From positions 744,001-808,000 of the forward strand of contig NZ_RJAD01000002.1 in the NCBI RefSeq assembly GCF_003999995.1: a DNA stretch of 64,000 nucleotides, given 5' to 3'. Below, piece after piece: positions 19,190 through 28,768 of the stretch. Below the pieces are notes generated by a model that was given only the letters and a program-made list of their open reading frames with translations, did no database searches and was not told the DNA's origin. How positions within the stretch are numbered: position 1 is the first letter of the stretch; every line of letters begins with the position of its first letter. This stretch comes from Microbacterium sulfonylureivorans (GTDB lineage: Bacteria; Actinomycetota; Actinomycetes; Actinomycetales; Microbacteriaceae). Both the position numbers and the translations under genes were made by a program.

Positions 19190-20746
19190 CTAGGCGGCGG
19201 AGGCGAGCGAGCGCAGGCCCTCGACGACCGTGGCCGCGAGGTCGCGCGCGGCGAGGCGCGTGGCGGGCTGCAGGTCGCGGAAGACGATCGCGCTCCCGGC
19301 GGCGATGTGCGGGTCGTACGGCATGCGGACGACGGCGCGGACGCGCGTGCGGAAATGCGACTCGAGCTCTTCGAGCTGCACCAGCGGGTTGCCGGGGCGC
19401 GAGTTGTTGAGCACGACGACCGAGTTGCGCACCTTGTCGGCGTGCCCGTTGGTCTCGAGCCACGTGAGCGTCTCGGACGCGAGGCGGGCCTCGTCGACGC
19501 TCAGGCCGGCGACGATCACGATCTGATCGGCGAGCTCGAGCGTGGCCCCCATGACGGAGTGGACGATGCCGGTGCCGGTGTCGGTGAGGACGATCGAGTA
19601 GTAGTGCGCCGCGAGGGAGGCGACGTCGCGATAGTCGACGTCGCTGAACGCCTCGGAGACGCGTGGGTCGGAGTCCGATGCGACCACGTCGAGTCGGGTC
19701 TCGTCGCGGGCGACGATGGTGGACAGGTCGTTGAAGCCGACGACGTCGCCGCGGATGCGGACCAGGTCGCGCACCGTCTTCCCGCTCGTGCGGGCGATCC
19801 GCTCGGCGAGCGTGCCGCGGTCGGGGTTGGCGTCGACGGCGATGACGCGGTCGTCCCGCGCGTCGGCCAGTGCCATGCCGAGCAGGGTCGTGACGGTGGT
19901 CTTGCCCACGCCGCCCTTGCGCGAGAGAACCGGGACGAACCGTGCGACTCCGTTCAGCGGCGCGGCGATGCGGCGATCGAGGTCTTTGCGGGCACGGGCG
20001 CGCTTGCCGTCGCCGAGGTTGATCCGACGTCCTGAGATCGAGTACACGAGGTGCTGCCAGTAGCCCTCGGGCTCGGAGCGGATCACCTGGTGAGGGTCGA
20101 GCAGCCGATCGGCGGTGAGGAGGTCCGCGGTCTCGCGGTCGGCCTCGAACTCGCCGAGGCGCTTGGAGGTCAGGTTGACGTCGGCGAGCGGGTACGCGCG
20201 CTCGACGGCCTGCGGACGCGGAGCCGCCTCGGGCTGCGCGGCCGAGCGCGGCGCGGCGGCCGCGACTGCGGGGGCACCGGCGACGACGTCGTCGAACGCC
20301 GCATCGACGGTGGCGGCCGCGCGTTCCGTCGCTGCGGACGAGGGCTCCTCCGCCGCTGCCGAAGGCACGCGGGTCGCGCTCCTGTCGTCGAGCACCTCGT
20401 CGGCGTCGGCGATGTCTTCGAGGGGCTCCCAGTCCTCGACGCCGTCCTCGACGGTCCAGTCCTCGGCGTCGGCCACGGTCTCGACGATCTCGGCCTCGGC
20501 GGTCTCGGCGGGGATCTCCACGACGAACGGCGGGTCGGCGGCGGGGATCTCCACGACGAAGGGAACCTCGTCGCCGATCACGTCGTCGTCGACGAGGTCG
20601 TCGTCGGACTCGGACGGCATCTCGACGCTGACCTGGGCGGTCGAGCCGGGCAGGATGCCGAAGCCCGTGGTCTCGATGCTGCCCGTGTCGGACAGCACGC
20701 CGTTCTCGGATTCGTCGGGCGTGTGGTCGGGGCGATCAGGCGTCAC
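19190..20746 (-). CDS. MinD/ParA-like ATPase with a long acidic N-terminal extension
   Basis: A 518-residue protein. The first 190 residues are acidic and low in complexity, with the octapeptide PFVVEIPA twice and runs of Asp/Glu and Ala/Pro. The C-terminal half is a SIMIBI ATPase with the deviant Walker [11 protein letters not shown] (Lys282), DANPDRGTL and [13 protein letters not shown] in the Walker B region. Such proteins occur in actinobacteria as membrane- or secretion-associated MinD-like factors; the target is unknown. GTG 20746 has GGAG 9 bases upstream; GTG 20764 is an alternative without one. It follows pyc and precedes def on the same strand. Confidence 0.8.
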   Translation of the reverse strand: MTPDRPDHTPDESENGVLSDTGSIETTGFGILPGSTAQVSVEMPSESDDDLVDDDVIGDEVPFVVEIPAADPPFVVEIPAETAEAEIVETVADAEDWTVEDGVEDWEPLEDIADADEVLDDRSATRVPSAAAEEPSSAATERAAATVDAAFDDVVAGAPAVAAAAPRSAAQPEAAPRPQAVERAYPLADVNLTSKRLGEFEADRETADLLTADRLLDPHQVIRSEPEGYWQHLVYSISGRRINLGDGKRARARKDLDRRIAAPLNGVARFVPVLSRKGGVGKTTVTTLLGMALADARDDRVIAVDANPDRGTLAERIARTSGKTVRDLVRIRGDVVGFNDLSTIVARDETRLDVVASDSDPRVSEAFSDVDYRDVASLAAHYYSIVLTDTGTGIVHSVMGATLELADQIVIVAGLSVDEARLASETLTWLETNGHADKVRNSVVVLNNSRPGNPLVQLEELESHFRTRVRAVVRMPYDPHIAAGSAIVFRDLQPATRLAARDLAATVVEGLRSLASAA

Positions 20747-20801
20747 TGCGGCGTTCTCCAACACAGAGAGGGGGAAATTCGGGAGGGTTCCACCCTCCAG
20801 G

Positions 20802-23800
20802 TTACTGGGCGGGACGGATGACGACCAAAAGGTCTCCTGCGTCGACCTGCTGGGTCTCCCCGATGGCGAGTCGTTCGACGACCCCGTCGACGGGTGCGGT
20901 GATGGCCGCCTCCATCTTCATCGCCTCGATCGAGGCGACGGGCTGACCGGCCGCGACGGTGTCTCCCACGCTGGTCTTCAGTGTCACGACGCCCGAGAAC
21001 GGCGCGGCGATCTGACCGGGCCGCGTCGTGTCGGCGCGCTCGGCCTGCCGCGACTCGACCTCGATGCCGCGATCGCGCACGAACACGGGCCGCAGCTGGC
21101 CGTTGAGGGTGGTCATGACGGTGCGGATGCCCTTGTCGTCCGCCTCGCCGATGGCCTCGAGCCCGACGAACAGCTGCACGCCGCGCTCGATCTCGACCAC
21201 GTGCTCCGTGCCGGGCGTGAGGCCGTACAGGTAGTCGGCGGTGTCGAGCACGCTCAGGTCGCCGAACACGTCGCGCACCTGCTGGAACGCCCGCGTCGGC
21301 GCCGGGAAGAGGAGCTTGTTCAGCATCTCGCGGCGGGCCGTGGCATCCGCCGCCAAGGCTGCCGTCTCCGCGTCGGTGAGCGGCGTGACCTCGATGCTGA
21401 CGGTGCGCCCCTGCAGCACCTTGGTGCGGAACGGCTCCGGCCAGCCGCCCGGCAGGTCGCCGAGCTCGCCCGCCATGAAGCCGATCACCGAGTCGGGGAT
21501 GTCGTAGTTCTGCGGGTTCTCGGCGAAGTCGTCGGGGTCCGCCTTGACGGCGGCGAGGTGCAGCGCGAGATCGCCCACGACCTTCGACGACGGTGTGACC
21601 TTCGGGACCCGTCCGAGGATGCGATTCGCCGCGGCGTACATGTCCTCGATGAGCTCGAAGTCCTCGGAGAGCCCGAGCGCTATGGCCTGCTGGCGCAGGT
21701 TCGACAGCTGGCCGCCCGGGATCTCGTGGTGGTAGACCCGCCCGGTGGGGCCGGGAAGACCCGACTCGAACGGGGCGTACAGGTGGCGCACGGCCTCCCA
21801 GTACGGCTCGAGATCGCTGACCGCGTCGAGGTCGATGCCGGTGTCGCGCTCGGTGTGCGAGAGCGCCGCGACCAGGGCCGACAGCGACGGCTGACTTGTG
21901 GTGCCCGACATGGGCGCGGCGGCCGCATCGACGGCATCCGCTCCGGCCGCACTCGCGGCGAGGAGCGTCGCGAGCTGGCCGCCGGCGGTGTCGTGCGTGT
22001 GCACGTGGACGGGCAGGTCGAAGTTCGCGCGCAGCGCCTCGACGAGCCGGGATGCCGCGGCCGGCCGCAGCAGGCCCGCCATGTCCTTGATCGCCAGGAC
22101 GTGAGCCCCCGCCCCCACGATCTGCTCCGCGAGGCGCAGGTAGTAATCGAGCGTGTAGAGATCCTCCGCCGGATTCAGCAGGTCACCCGTGTAGCAGACG
22201 GCGACCTCCGCCACTGCGGTGCCCGTGGCCAGGACGGAGTCGATCGCCGGACGCATCTGCGACACGTCGTTGAGCGCGTCGAAGATCCGGAAGATGTCGA
22301 TGCCGGAGGCCGCGGCCTCACGCACGAACGCGTCGGTGACCTCGGTCGGGTACGGCGTGTAGCCCACCGTGTTGCGACCGCGAAGGAGCATCTGGATCGC
22401 GACGTTCGGCAGCGCAGTGCGGAGGCTGTCGAGGCGCTCCCACGGGTCTTCGCCGAGGAAGCGGAGTGCGACGTCGTATGTCGCCCCGCCCCACGCCTCG
22501 ACGGACAGCAGCTGCGGCGTCAGACGTGCCACGTACGGTGCGACGGTCACGAGATCCTTCGTACGCACGCGGGTCGCCAGCAGCGACTGGTGGGCGTCGC
22601 GGAACGTCGTCTCGGTGACCGCGAGGGCGCTCTGCTCGCGCAGCGACTTCGCGAAGCCCGCCGGTCCGAGCTCGAGCAGGCGCTGGCGCGATCCGGCCGC
22701 GGGCTCGACGGTCAGGTCGAGCTTCGGCAGCTTCAGGCGCGGGTCGATCGAGAGCGGGTTCTCCCCGTTGGGCTTGTTGACCGTGGTGTCGGTCAGCCAG
22801 TTGAGGATCTTGGTTCCGCGGTCCTTGGACTCGCGGCCCTTCAGCAGTCCGGGGCGCTCGTCGATGAACGACGTGCTGACGTCTCCGGCGACGAACGACG
22901 GGTCGTCGAGGACGGCCTGCAGGAACGGGATGTTCGTGGACACGCCGCGGATGCGGAACTCCGCCAGCGCTCGGCGTGCGCGCACCACGGCGGCGCCGAA
23001 GTCGCGGCCACGGCAGGTGAGCTTCGCCAGCATCGAGTCGAAGTGCGGGCTGACCTGCGACCCTGCCGCGGTGGTGCCGCCGTCGAGACGGATGCCGGCG
23101 CCGCCCGGCGAGCGGTAGGTCGTGATCTTCCCGGTGTCGGGTCGGAACCCCTGGGTGGGGTCCTCGGTCGTGATGCGACACTGCAGGGCCGCACCCCGCA
23201 GGTGGATCCGGTCCTGAGTGAGGCCGAGATCGGCGAGCGTCTGGCCCGCTGCGATCCGCATCTGCGACTGGACGAGGTCGACGTCGGTGACCTCCTCGGT
23301 CACCGTGTGCTCGACCTGGATGCGGGGGTTCATCTCGATGAAGACGACCTCGCCGGTGCGGGGGCCCGCCGTCTCGAGGAGGAACTCCACCGTCCCGGCG
23401 TTCTGGTAATCGATCGACTTGGCGAAGGCGACGGCGTAGGCGTGGAGCGCATCGCGGACCTCGGGATCGAGGTTCGGCGCGGGGGCGATCTCGATCACCT
23501 TCTGATGGCGCCGCTGCACCGAGCAGTCGCGCTCGAAGAGGTGGACGGTCTCCCCCGCCTGGTCGGCGAGGATCTGCACCTCGACGTGGCGCGGACGCTG
23601 GACGGCCTGCTCCAGGAACACGCGCGAGTCGCCGAAGGCGCTCCCGGCCTCGCGCATGGCCTCGGCGAGCGACGGCGCCAGCTCGGCGGGCGTCTCGACC
23701 CGCCGCATCCCACGACCGCCGCCACCGGCGACCGCCTTCACGAAGATCGGGAATCCGATGGCGTCGGCCTGCGAGATGAGCGCGTCGACGTCGTCGGATG

Positions 23801-24209
23801 CCTCGGTCGACCGCAGCACCGGCACGCCCGCGGCGATCGCGTGGTGCTTCGCGGTGACCTTGTTGCCGGCCATCTCGAGCACACGGGAGGGGGGCCCGAT
23901 GAACGCGATGCCGTGCGCGGCCGCCTGCTCGGCGAGCTCGGGGTTCTCCGACAGGAACCCGTATCCGGGGTAGATCGCGTCCGCGCCGGCCTCCTTGGCC
24001 ACGCGGATGATCTCCGCCACATCGAGGTACGCGCGGACCGGGTGGCCCTTCTCGCCGATGATGTACGCCTCGTCGGCCTTCAGCCGGTGCAGCGAGTTGC
24101 GGTCTTCGTACGGGTAGACGGCGACGGTGCGGGCGCCGAGCTCGTAAGCGGCGCGGAACGCTCGGATGGCGATTTCGCCACGATTCGCGACGAGGATCTT
24201 GCGGAACAT
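20802..24209 (-). CDS. pyc: Pyruvate carboxylase
   Basis: Biotin enzyme converting pyruvate and bicarbonate to oxaloacetate, the main anaplerotic step. The 1135-residue single chain contains the biotin carboxylase domain (1 to about 450: ILVANRGEIAIR, GGGGRGMR, EMNPRIQVEHTVTEE), the carboxyltransferase domain (about 530-1000: AWGGATYDVALRFL, HTHDTAGGQLATLLAA) and the C-terminal biotinyl domain with AMKM, Lys1098. ATG 24209 has a strong GGAGGTCG just upstream; the longer in-frame start at 24254 lacks family residues. Divergent from parA with 73 bp between. Confidence 0.96.
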   Translation of the reverse strand: MFRKILVANRGEIAIRAFRAAYELGARTVAVYPYEDRNSLHRLKADEAYIIGEKGHPVRAYLDVAEIIRVAKEAGADAIYPGYGFLSENPELAEQAAAHGIAFIGPPSRVLEMAGNKVTAKHHAIAAGVPVLRSTEASDDVDALISQADAIGFPIFVKAVAGGGGRGMRRVETPAELAPSLAEAMREAGSAFGDSRVFLEQAVQRPRHVEVQILADQAGETVHLFERDCSVQRRHQKVIEIAPAPNLDPEVRDALHAYAVAFAKSIDYQNAGTVEFLLETAGPRTGEVVFIEMNPRIQVEHTVTEEVTDVDLVQSQMRIAAGQTLADLGLTQDRIHLRGAALQCRITTEDPTQGFRPDTGKITTYRSPGGAGIRLDGGTTAAGSQVSPHFDSMLAKLTCRGRDFGAAVVRARRALAEFRIRGVSTNIPFLQAVLDDPSFVAGDVSTSFIDERPGLLKGRESKDRGTKILNWLTDTTVNKPNGENPLSIDPRLKLPKLDLTVEPAAGSRQRLLELGPAGFAKSLREQSALAVTETTFRDAHQSLLATRVRTKDLVTVAPYVARLTPQLLSVEAWGGATYDVALRFLGEDPWERLDSLRTALPNVAIQMLLRGRNTVGYTPYPTEVTDAFVREAAASGIDIFRIFDALNDVSQMRPAIDSVLATGTAVAEVAVCYTGDLLNPAEDLYTLDYYLRLAEQIVGAGAHVLAIKDMAGLLRPAAASRLVEALRANFDLPVHVHTHDTAGGQLATLLAASAAGADAVDAAAAPMSGTTSQPSLSALVAALSHTERDTGIDLDAVSDLEPYWEAVRHLYAPFESGLPGPTGRVYHHEIPGGQLSNLRQQAIALGLSEDFELIEDMYAAANRILGRVPKVTPSSKVVGDLALHLAAVKADPDDFAENPQNYDIPDSVIGFMAGELGDLPGGWPEPFRTKVLQGRTVSIEVTPLTDAETAALAADATARREMLNKLLFPAPTRAFQQVRDVFGDLSVLDTADYLYGLTPGTEHVVEIERGVQLFVGLEAIGEADDKGIRTVMTTLNGQLRPVFVRDRGIEVESRQAERADTTRPGQIAAPFSGVVTLKTSVGDTVAAGQPVASIEAMKMEAAITAPVDGVVERLAIGETQQVDAGDLLVVIRPAQ

Positions 24210-24282
24210 TCGACCTCCGAAGGCGGCGGTGCGGGCGGGCCTGAGTGTGCTCACAGCCTAGGGGACGGTAACGTGGTGCCTT

Positions 24283-25092
24283 GTGCACGTCCTATCCGTC
24301 AGCTCGCTCAAGGGTGGCGTCGGCAAGACGACCGTGACTCTCGGACTCGCGTCGGCGGCCTTCGCCCGCGGTGTCCGCACGCTCGTCGTCGACCTCGACC
24401 CGCAGTCCGACGTCTCGACGGGCATGGACATCCAGGTCGCAGGTCGCCTGAATGTCGCCGATGTCCTCGCGAACCCGAAGGAGAAGACGGTCCGTCAGGC
24501 CATCACCTCCAGCGGCTGGGCGAAGGTGCACCCCGGCACCATAGACGTGATGATCGGCAGCCCGTCCGCGATCAACTTCGACGGTCCGCACCCGTCCGTG
24601 CGCGACGTCTGGAAGCTCGAGGAGGCCCTCGCCACGATCGAGGCGGACTACGACCTCGTCCTGATCGACTGCGCACCCTCGCTCAACGCGCTCACGCGCA
24701 CCGCGTGGGCGGCGAGCGACCGCGTCATCGTGATCACCGAGCCCGGCCTGTTCTCGGTCGCCGCCGCCGACCGCGCTCTGCGAGCGATCGAGGAGATCCG
24801 CCGCGGCCTGTCGCCGCGCCTGCAGCCGCTCGGCATCGTCGTGAACCGCGTGCGCCCGCAGTCGATCGAGCACCAGTTCCGCATCAAGGAGCTGCGCGAC
24901 ATGTTCGGCCCCCTGGTGCTCTCGCCCCAGCTGCCGGAGCGCACGTCGCTGCAGCAGGCTCAAGGCGCCGCGAAGCCGCTGCACATCTGGCCCGGCGACT
25001 CCGCGCAGGAGCTCGCGGCCGACTTCGACTCGCTGCTCGACCGTGTCATGCGCACCGGACGCATCCCGGTGCCGGGCGAGGCGCGCGCCTAG
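24283..25092 (+). CDS. ParA-family ATPase, solitary
   Basis: The 269-residue protein opens directly with the deviant Walker A ([11 protein letters not shown], Lys10 and Lys15), followed by VVDLDPQSDVSTGMD and the Walker B LVLIDCAPSLNALTR. This is a DNA- or cargo-positioning ATPase of the ParA/Soj class. No parB lies beside it and no parS-like palindrome is seen, so it is not the origin-linked parAB. Orphan ParAs of this size occur in other actinobacteria (Rv1708 type). GTG 24283 has no ribosome site; TAACGT lies 8 bases upstream, so it may be leaderless. Confidence 0.85.
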   Translation: MHVLSVSSLKGGVGKTTVTLGLASAAFARGVRTLVVDLDPQSDVSTGMDIQVAGRLNVADVLANPKEKTVRQAITSSGWAKVHPGTIDVMIGSPSAINFDGPHPSVRDVWKLEEALATIEADYDLVLIDCAPSLNALTRTAWAASDRVIVITEPGLFSVAAADRALRAIEEIRRGLSPRLQPLGIVVNRVRPQSIEHQFRIKELRDMFGPLVLSPQLPERTSLQQAQGAAKPLHIWPGDSAQELAADFDSLLDRVMRTGRIPVPGEARA

Positions 25093-25098
25093 CCAGGG

Positions 25099-25590
25099 CT
25101 AGAGCGGGCCGAGGACGCCCGCACCCTCGCGCACCTCGAACACGAGCTGCGTCTCGGTCTTCGTGACGGCCGGGTGGCTCGTGATGTGCTCGAGGATGAC
25201 GTCGCGCAGCCGCTCCGGACTCGCGACCGCCACGTGCAGGTGGAAGTCGTTGTCGCCGGCGACGTGCACCACCGACAGCGCGCCCGGGATCTCGACGAGC
25301 CGGTCGAACAGCTCGTCGATGTGCACGCGGCTGTGACTGGACAGATGCACCCGCACCACCGCCTGGATGGGACGGCCGATCGCGGCGAGGTCGAGCCGTG
25401 CGTTGATGCTGGAGATCACCCCCGTCTCACGCAGCGCGCGCACCCGGTACGCGCACGTCGACTCTGCGACGCCGACCCGCGCGGCGAGGGCCGCGTTGGT
25501 CATGCGCCCGTCCTCGACGAGCGCCGCGAGGATGGCGCGATCGACGGTGTCGAGCGAGGCTGCTTGCAGATTCTTCGACGATAATGACAT
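25099..25590 (-). CDS. Lrp/AsnC-family transcriptional regulator
   Basis: A 163-residue feast/famine regulator with an N-terminal helix-turn-helix (LDTVDRAILAALVEDGRMTNAALAARVG) and a C-terminal RAM ligand domain (VVRVHLSSHSRVHIDELFDRL, DFHLHVAVAS). It is divergent from the PLP lyase gene with 102 bp between the two, and ends 6 bp from the convergent parA. The arrangement suggests that it controls the lyase in response to an amino acid and regulates itself; a palindrome in the shared upstream region is a candidate operator. Confidence 0.9.
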   Translation of the reverse strand: MSLSSKNLQAASLDTVDRAILAALVEDGRMTNAALAARVGVAESTCAYRVRALRETGVISSINARLDLAAIGRPIQAVVRVHLSSHSRVHIDELFDRLVEIPGALSVVHVAGDNDFHLHVAVASPERLRDVILEHITSHPAVTKTETQLVFEVREGAGVLGPL

Positions 25591-25605
25591 CGGATGCCTC
25601 CATCT

Positions 25606-25618
25606 TGCGGATTCCGCA
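25606..25618. promoter_or_regulatory. Candidate operator for the Lrp-type regulator
   Basis: A 13-bp palindrome, TGCGGA-T-TCCGCA, lies 16 bp upstream of the regulator start in the divergent region. Related TTGCG half-sites recur near 25668. Position fits an autoregulatory Lrp/AsnC site; binding is inferred. Confidence 0.45.
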
Positions 25619-25692
25619 GATCATACCGACAGAGTGATGCGAAACTGGCAGGTCGGCTTGTCATCACTTGCGATATCACCGACGATCTTTGC

Positions 25693-26907
25693 ATGGCACC
25701 GAAGACGCTGCATCCTGACAGCCTTGCCGTGCACGCCGGCCGCGACGACCTCGCCGAGCTCGGAGTGCACGCTCTCCCCCTCGATCTCTCATCGACCAAC
25801 CCGCTCCCCGGCATCGATGTCGGCGGGCTCTCGTACGAGGTGCTCGCGACCGGCGGGCATCCCTTCGAAGGCGGCTCGCACGTGTACGCGCGGCTGTGGA
25901 ACCCGACGGTCGCACGGTTCGAAGACGCGCTCGCCCGGCTGGAGCATGCCGAGGAGGCCGTCGCGTTCTCCTCGGGCATGGCAGCCGTCACCGCTGTGCT
26001 CCTCGCCCTCTCGCACGAGCAGGGAAAGCGCCACATCGTCGCCGTGCGCCCGCTCTACGGCGGCACCGACCACCTCCTCGCCTCCGGGCTCCTCGGTGTC
26101 GAGGCGACATACTGCACGCCGGATGCCGTGGCCGCCGCCCTGCGGCCCGACACGGCCCTCGTCATCCTCGAGTCGCCCGCGAATCCGACCCTCGAGCTCG
26201 TCGACATCCGCGCGGTCGTCGATGCCGCGGGCGACGTGCCGGTGCTCGTCGACAACACGTTCGCGACGCCGGTGCTGCAGCATCCGCTCGACCTCGGCGC
26301 GGCGATCTCGCTCCACAGCGCGACGAAGTACCTGGGCGGACACGGCGACGTCGTGGGCGGCGTCGTCGCATGCGACGCGCGCACCGCGGCCGCTCTGCGC
26401 CGCACCAGGGCGATCACGGGTGCGATCATGCACCCGCTCGCCGCGTATCTGCTCCATCGGGGTCTTCCGACCCTGCCCGTCCGCGTGCGCGCCCAGCAGG
26501 ACGGCGCCCGCGCCGTCGCCCGCTGGCTGACCACACGGCCCGAGGTCGCCCGCGTGCACTTCCCCGAGTTCGCCGAATGTGACCCCCTCGGACTCGTCGG
26601 CACTCAGCAGGCGGGGCCGGGCGCGATGATCGCCATCGAGCTGGCCGGCGGATTCGAGGCGGCGAGCGAGCTCACCGGCGCCGTGGAGCTCTTCACCCAC
26701 GCGGTCTCGCTCGGCAGCGTCGACTCGCTCATCCAGCATCCGGCCGCCCTCACGCACCGGCCGGTGCAGTCCGAGGCGAAGCCCTCGGACGCGCTCGTGC
26801 GGCTCTCGATCGGCCTCGAGGACCCGGAGGATCTGATCGCCGATCTCGAGCGAGCGTTCGCGGTGGGGGCGACCTCGCGTCAGATCGCCGAAGCCGCGGC
26901 AGTCTGA
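25693..26907 (+). CDS. PLP-dependent Cys/Met metabolism enzyme (cystathionine or methionine gamma-lyase type)
   Basis: A 404-residue fold-type I PLP enzyme of the Cys/Met family. It shows SSGMAAVTAVLLAL, RPLYGGTDHLL, ESPANPTLELVDI and VDNTFATPV, then the PLP lysine motif SLHSATKYLGGHGDVVGG and the late SVDSLIQHPAALTH. These features are shared by cystathionine gamma-lyases and methionine gamma-lyases; sequence alone does not separate them. Pairing with a divergent Lrp regulator favours a catabolic lyase. ATG 25693 starts MAPKTLHPDSLAVHAGRDD, the normal family opening; the longer in-frame start at 25594 overlaps the promoter region. Confidence 0.88.
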   Translation: MAPKTLHPDSLAVHAGRDDLAELGVHALPLDLSSTNPLPGIDVGGLSYEVLATGGHPFEGGSHVYARLWNPTVARFEDALARLEHAEEAVAFSSGMAAVTAVLLALSHEQGKRHIVAVRPLYGGTDHLLASGLLGVEATYCTPDAVAAALRPDTALVILESPANPTLELVDIRAVVDAAGDVPVLVDNTFATPVLQHPLDLGAAISLHSATKYLGGHGDVVGGVVACDARTAAALRRTRAITGAIMHPLAAYLLHRGLPTLPVRVRAQQDGARAVARWLTTRPEVARVHFPEFAECDPLGLVGTQQAGPGAMIAIELAGGFEAASELTGAVELFTHAVSLGSVDSLIQHPAALTHRPVQSEAKPSDALVRLSIGLEDPEDLIADLERAFAVGATSRQIAEAAAV

Positions 26908-26908
26908 G

Positions 26909-27454
26909 TCAGGCGGTGCGCGCGGCGCGCCGGGCGGAGAGTTCGTCCAGCGCGTCGGGCGCCTGCGCCTCGAAGGCGACGAGCTCGGTCTCGACCTCGC
27001 GGAGGACCTTGCCGACGGCGATGCCGAAGACGCCCTGGCCGCGGCTCACGAGGTCGATGACCTCGTCGTTCGAGGTGCAGAGGTACACCGAGGCTCCGTC
27101 GCTCATGAGCGTCGTGCCGGCGAGATCGCGGATGCCCGAGGCGCGGAGCTGATCCACGGCCGTGCGGATCTGCTGGAGCGAGATGCCGGTGTCGAGAAGC
27201 CTCTTGACGAGCTTCAGCACGAGGATGTCACGGAAGCCGTAGAGTCGCTGCGAGCCCGAGCCGCTGGCGCCGCGCACGGTCGGCTCGACGAGCTCGGTGC
27301 GGGCCCAGTAGTCGAGCTGGCGGTAGGTGATCCCGGCGGCGCGAGCGGCCACCGCACCGCGGTAGCCCACCTCGTCGTCCATCGCGGGCATGCCGTCGGT
27401 GAAGAGGAGTTCGGCGACGAACGGCTCGTTGTCGGCCACTTCTCGAGCAGTCAT
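26909..27454 (-). CDS. MerR-family transcriptional regulator (Rv1830 type)
   Basis: A 181-residue regulator with a MerR winged helix (DDEVGYRGAVAARAAGITYRQLDYW, then GSQRLYGFRDILVLKLVKRLLDTGISLQQIR) and a C-terminal half with DGASVYLCTSNDEVIDLVSRGQGVFGIAVGKV. This matches the second MerR protein of the actinobacterial garA neighbourhood. ATG 27454 has GGAGGGG just upstream; the longer frame is not family-like. It follows ftsR after 112 bp and ends 1 bp from the convergent lyase gene. Confidence 0.85.
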   Translation of the reverse strand: MTAREVADNEPFVAELLFTDGMPAMDDEVGYRGAVAARAAGITYRQLDYWARTELVEPTVRGASGSGSQRLYGFRDILVLKLVKRLLDTGISLQQIRTAVDQLRASGIRDLAGTTLMSDGASVYLCTSNDEVIDLVSRGQGVFGIAVGKVLREVETELVAFEAQAPDALDELSARRAARTA

Positions 27455-27566
27455 GCTCGCCCCCTCCGGAATCGGATACTTCCACGCTAGATGAGCCACC
27501 CCGCTCCGGCAACGACATCGGCTCCTCGGGCCCCGGCGTGTCGCGCGATCGGGCAGCGGCCGGACG

Positions 27567-28259
27567 TCAGGACAGCAGTCGATCGAGCGCCCCGCGCACG
27601 AAGATCGCGCGCACCTCGTCGAGCCGCTTGGCCAGCTCAGGCGCCAGTTCGCCGGCGCGGCCGCGAGACGAAGCATCCGTCCGCCGCAGCAGCGGCGCGA
27701 GCGCCTGCTCGACCAGCGCGACGTCGCGCTCGGCGTTCTGCCGGAGCGCGCGCACGTGCCGCGGCTCGATGCCGTGGCGGTCGAGCGCGACGAGCGCGCG
27801 CAGCAGCGCGACGGACTGGTCGGTGTAGGCGTCGGACCCGTTCAGGACCCCGGTGCTGATCGCATCGTTGAGCAGCTGCGGCGCCGCACCCGACGCGGCG
27901 AGCAGCTCGTCACGGCGATAGCGGCGCGGCGCGGGCACGATCGACGGCGGCGGGACGGCGGTCGGAGTGGCCGGCTCGCGCCCGGCGTCGACATCGGCGA
28001 GGTACTCACGGATCACGACGAGCGGCAGATAGTGGTCGCGCTGCAGGGTGAGGGCCAGGCGCAGCCGTTCGAGGTCAGACGGCGAGAACTTTCGGTACCC
28101 CGACTCGGTGCGCAGCGGCGTCACGATCCCCTGGACCTCGAGGAAACGGAGCTTGCTGGAGGTCAGTGAGGGGAACTCGGGCGACAGCCGTGCCAGCACC
28201 TGCCCGATGCTGAGAAGACCCGCGGACGATGATCGTTCGCGGGCGGATGGGGCGGGCAT
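27567..28259 (-). CDS. ftsR: FtsR-like MerR regulator
   Basis: A 230-residue MerR protein, LLSIGQVLARLSPEFPSLTSSKLRFLEVQGIVTPLRTESGYRKFSPSDLERL at the start, with a long C-terminal region that may bind an effector. In actinobacteria the gene directly after garA encodes this regulator (Rv1828; FtsR in Corynebacterium glutamicum, an activator of ftsZ). The ATG at 28259 overlaps the garA stop (TGATG), so the two are translationally coupled; a GTG one codon earlier is equally possible. The regulatory target here is inferred from homology of context. Confidence 0.82.
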   Translation of the reverse strand: MPAPSARERSSSAGLLSIGQVLARLSPEFPSLTSSKLRFLEVQGIVTPLRTESGYRKFSPSDLERLRLALTLQRDHYLPLVVIREYLADVDAGREPATPTAVPPPSIVPAPRRYRRDELLAASGAAPQLLNDAISTGVLNGSDAYTDQSVALLRALVALDRHGIEPRHVRALRQNAERDVALVEQALAPLLRRTDASSRGRAGELAPELAKRLDEVRAIFVRGALDRLLS

Positions 28260-28768
28260 CACCCGTCCGCGGCCTGTACGAGGTCGGCGGGCGAGACGAA
28301 GAAGTTCAGCCGGAACTTGCCGATCCGCACCTCGGCGCCGTTGCGCAGCGTCGAGCGGTCGACCCGTTCGCCGTTGACGTAGGTGCCGTTGAGCGAGCGC
28401 TGGTCGACGAGCTCGAACGAGGTGCCGGTGCGGGTGATCTCCGCATGGCGGCGCGAGACCGTGACGTCGTCGAAGAAGATGTCGGCCTCGGGATGCCTGC
28501 CCACGGTCGTGACGTCGGTGTCGAGGAGGTAGCGTGCGCCGGCTGTCGGACCCGAGCGGACCAGGAACAGTGCGGCTCCGGTCGGCAGCGCGTCGATCGC
28601 TTCGAGCTCGGCTTCGGCCAGTTCGCTGCCGAAGGGCACGAACGAGAGATCGGAGTCATGCCCGAACGTCTGGGTCGTGTCGGTCCCACGGTCGGACTCG
28701 CCGGACTCGGGATCTGCGCCGGAAGCCCGGCGGATGTCGCCCTCGTCGGGTCGGCGGTATTCCTCCAC
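28259..28768 (-). CDS. garA: GarA/OdhI-like FHA-domain regulator
   Basis: The 169-residue protein has a C-terminal forkhead-associated domain (about 80-160: TTVGRHPEADIFFDDVTVSRRHAEI and SLNGTYVNGERV) and an N-terminal disordered tail with the twin threonines Thr31-Thr32 in DTTQTF, matching the ETTSVF phosphosite of GarA/OdhI. These proteins inhibit 2-oxoglutarate dehydrogenase and glutamate dehydrogenase until PASTA/PknG-type kinases phosphorylate the tail. GTG 28768 has GAGGAGG 9 bases upstream. It heads the garA-ftsR-merR set. Confidence 0.9.
   Translation of the reverse strand: MEEYRRPDEGDIRRASGADPESGESDRGTDTTQTFGHDSDLSFVPFGSELAEAELEAIDALPTGAALFLVRSGPTAGARYLLDTDVTTVGRHPEADIFFDDVTVSRRHAEITRTGTSFELVDQRSLNGTYVNGERVDRSTLRNGAEVRIGKFRLNFFVSPADLVQAADG

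Noticed and set aside
24283..25092. parA as sign of the replication origin
   Set aside because: No parB, gidA/gidB, dnaA or parS-like sites lie near.
20115..25166. Very long plus-strand open frame (about 1683 codons) across the MinD-like gene and pyc
   Set aside because: It is antisense to well-supported genes, rich in Arg/Gly/Val without domains, and is a normal by-product of 70% GC codon structure.
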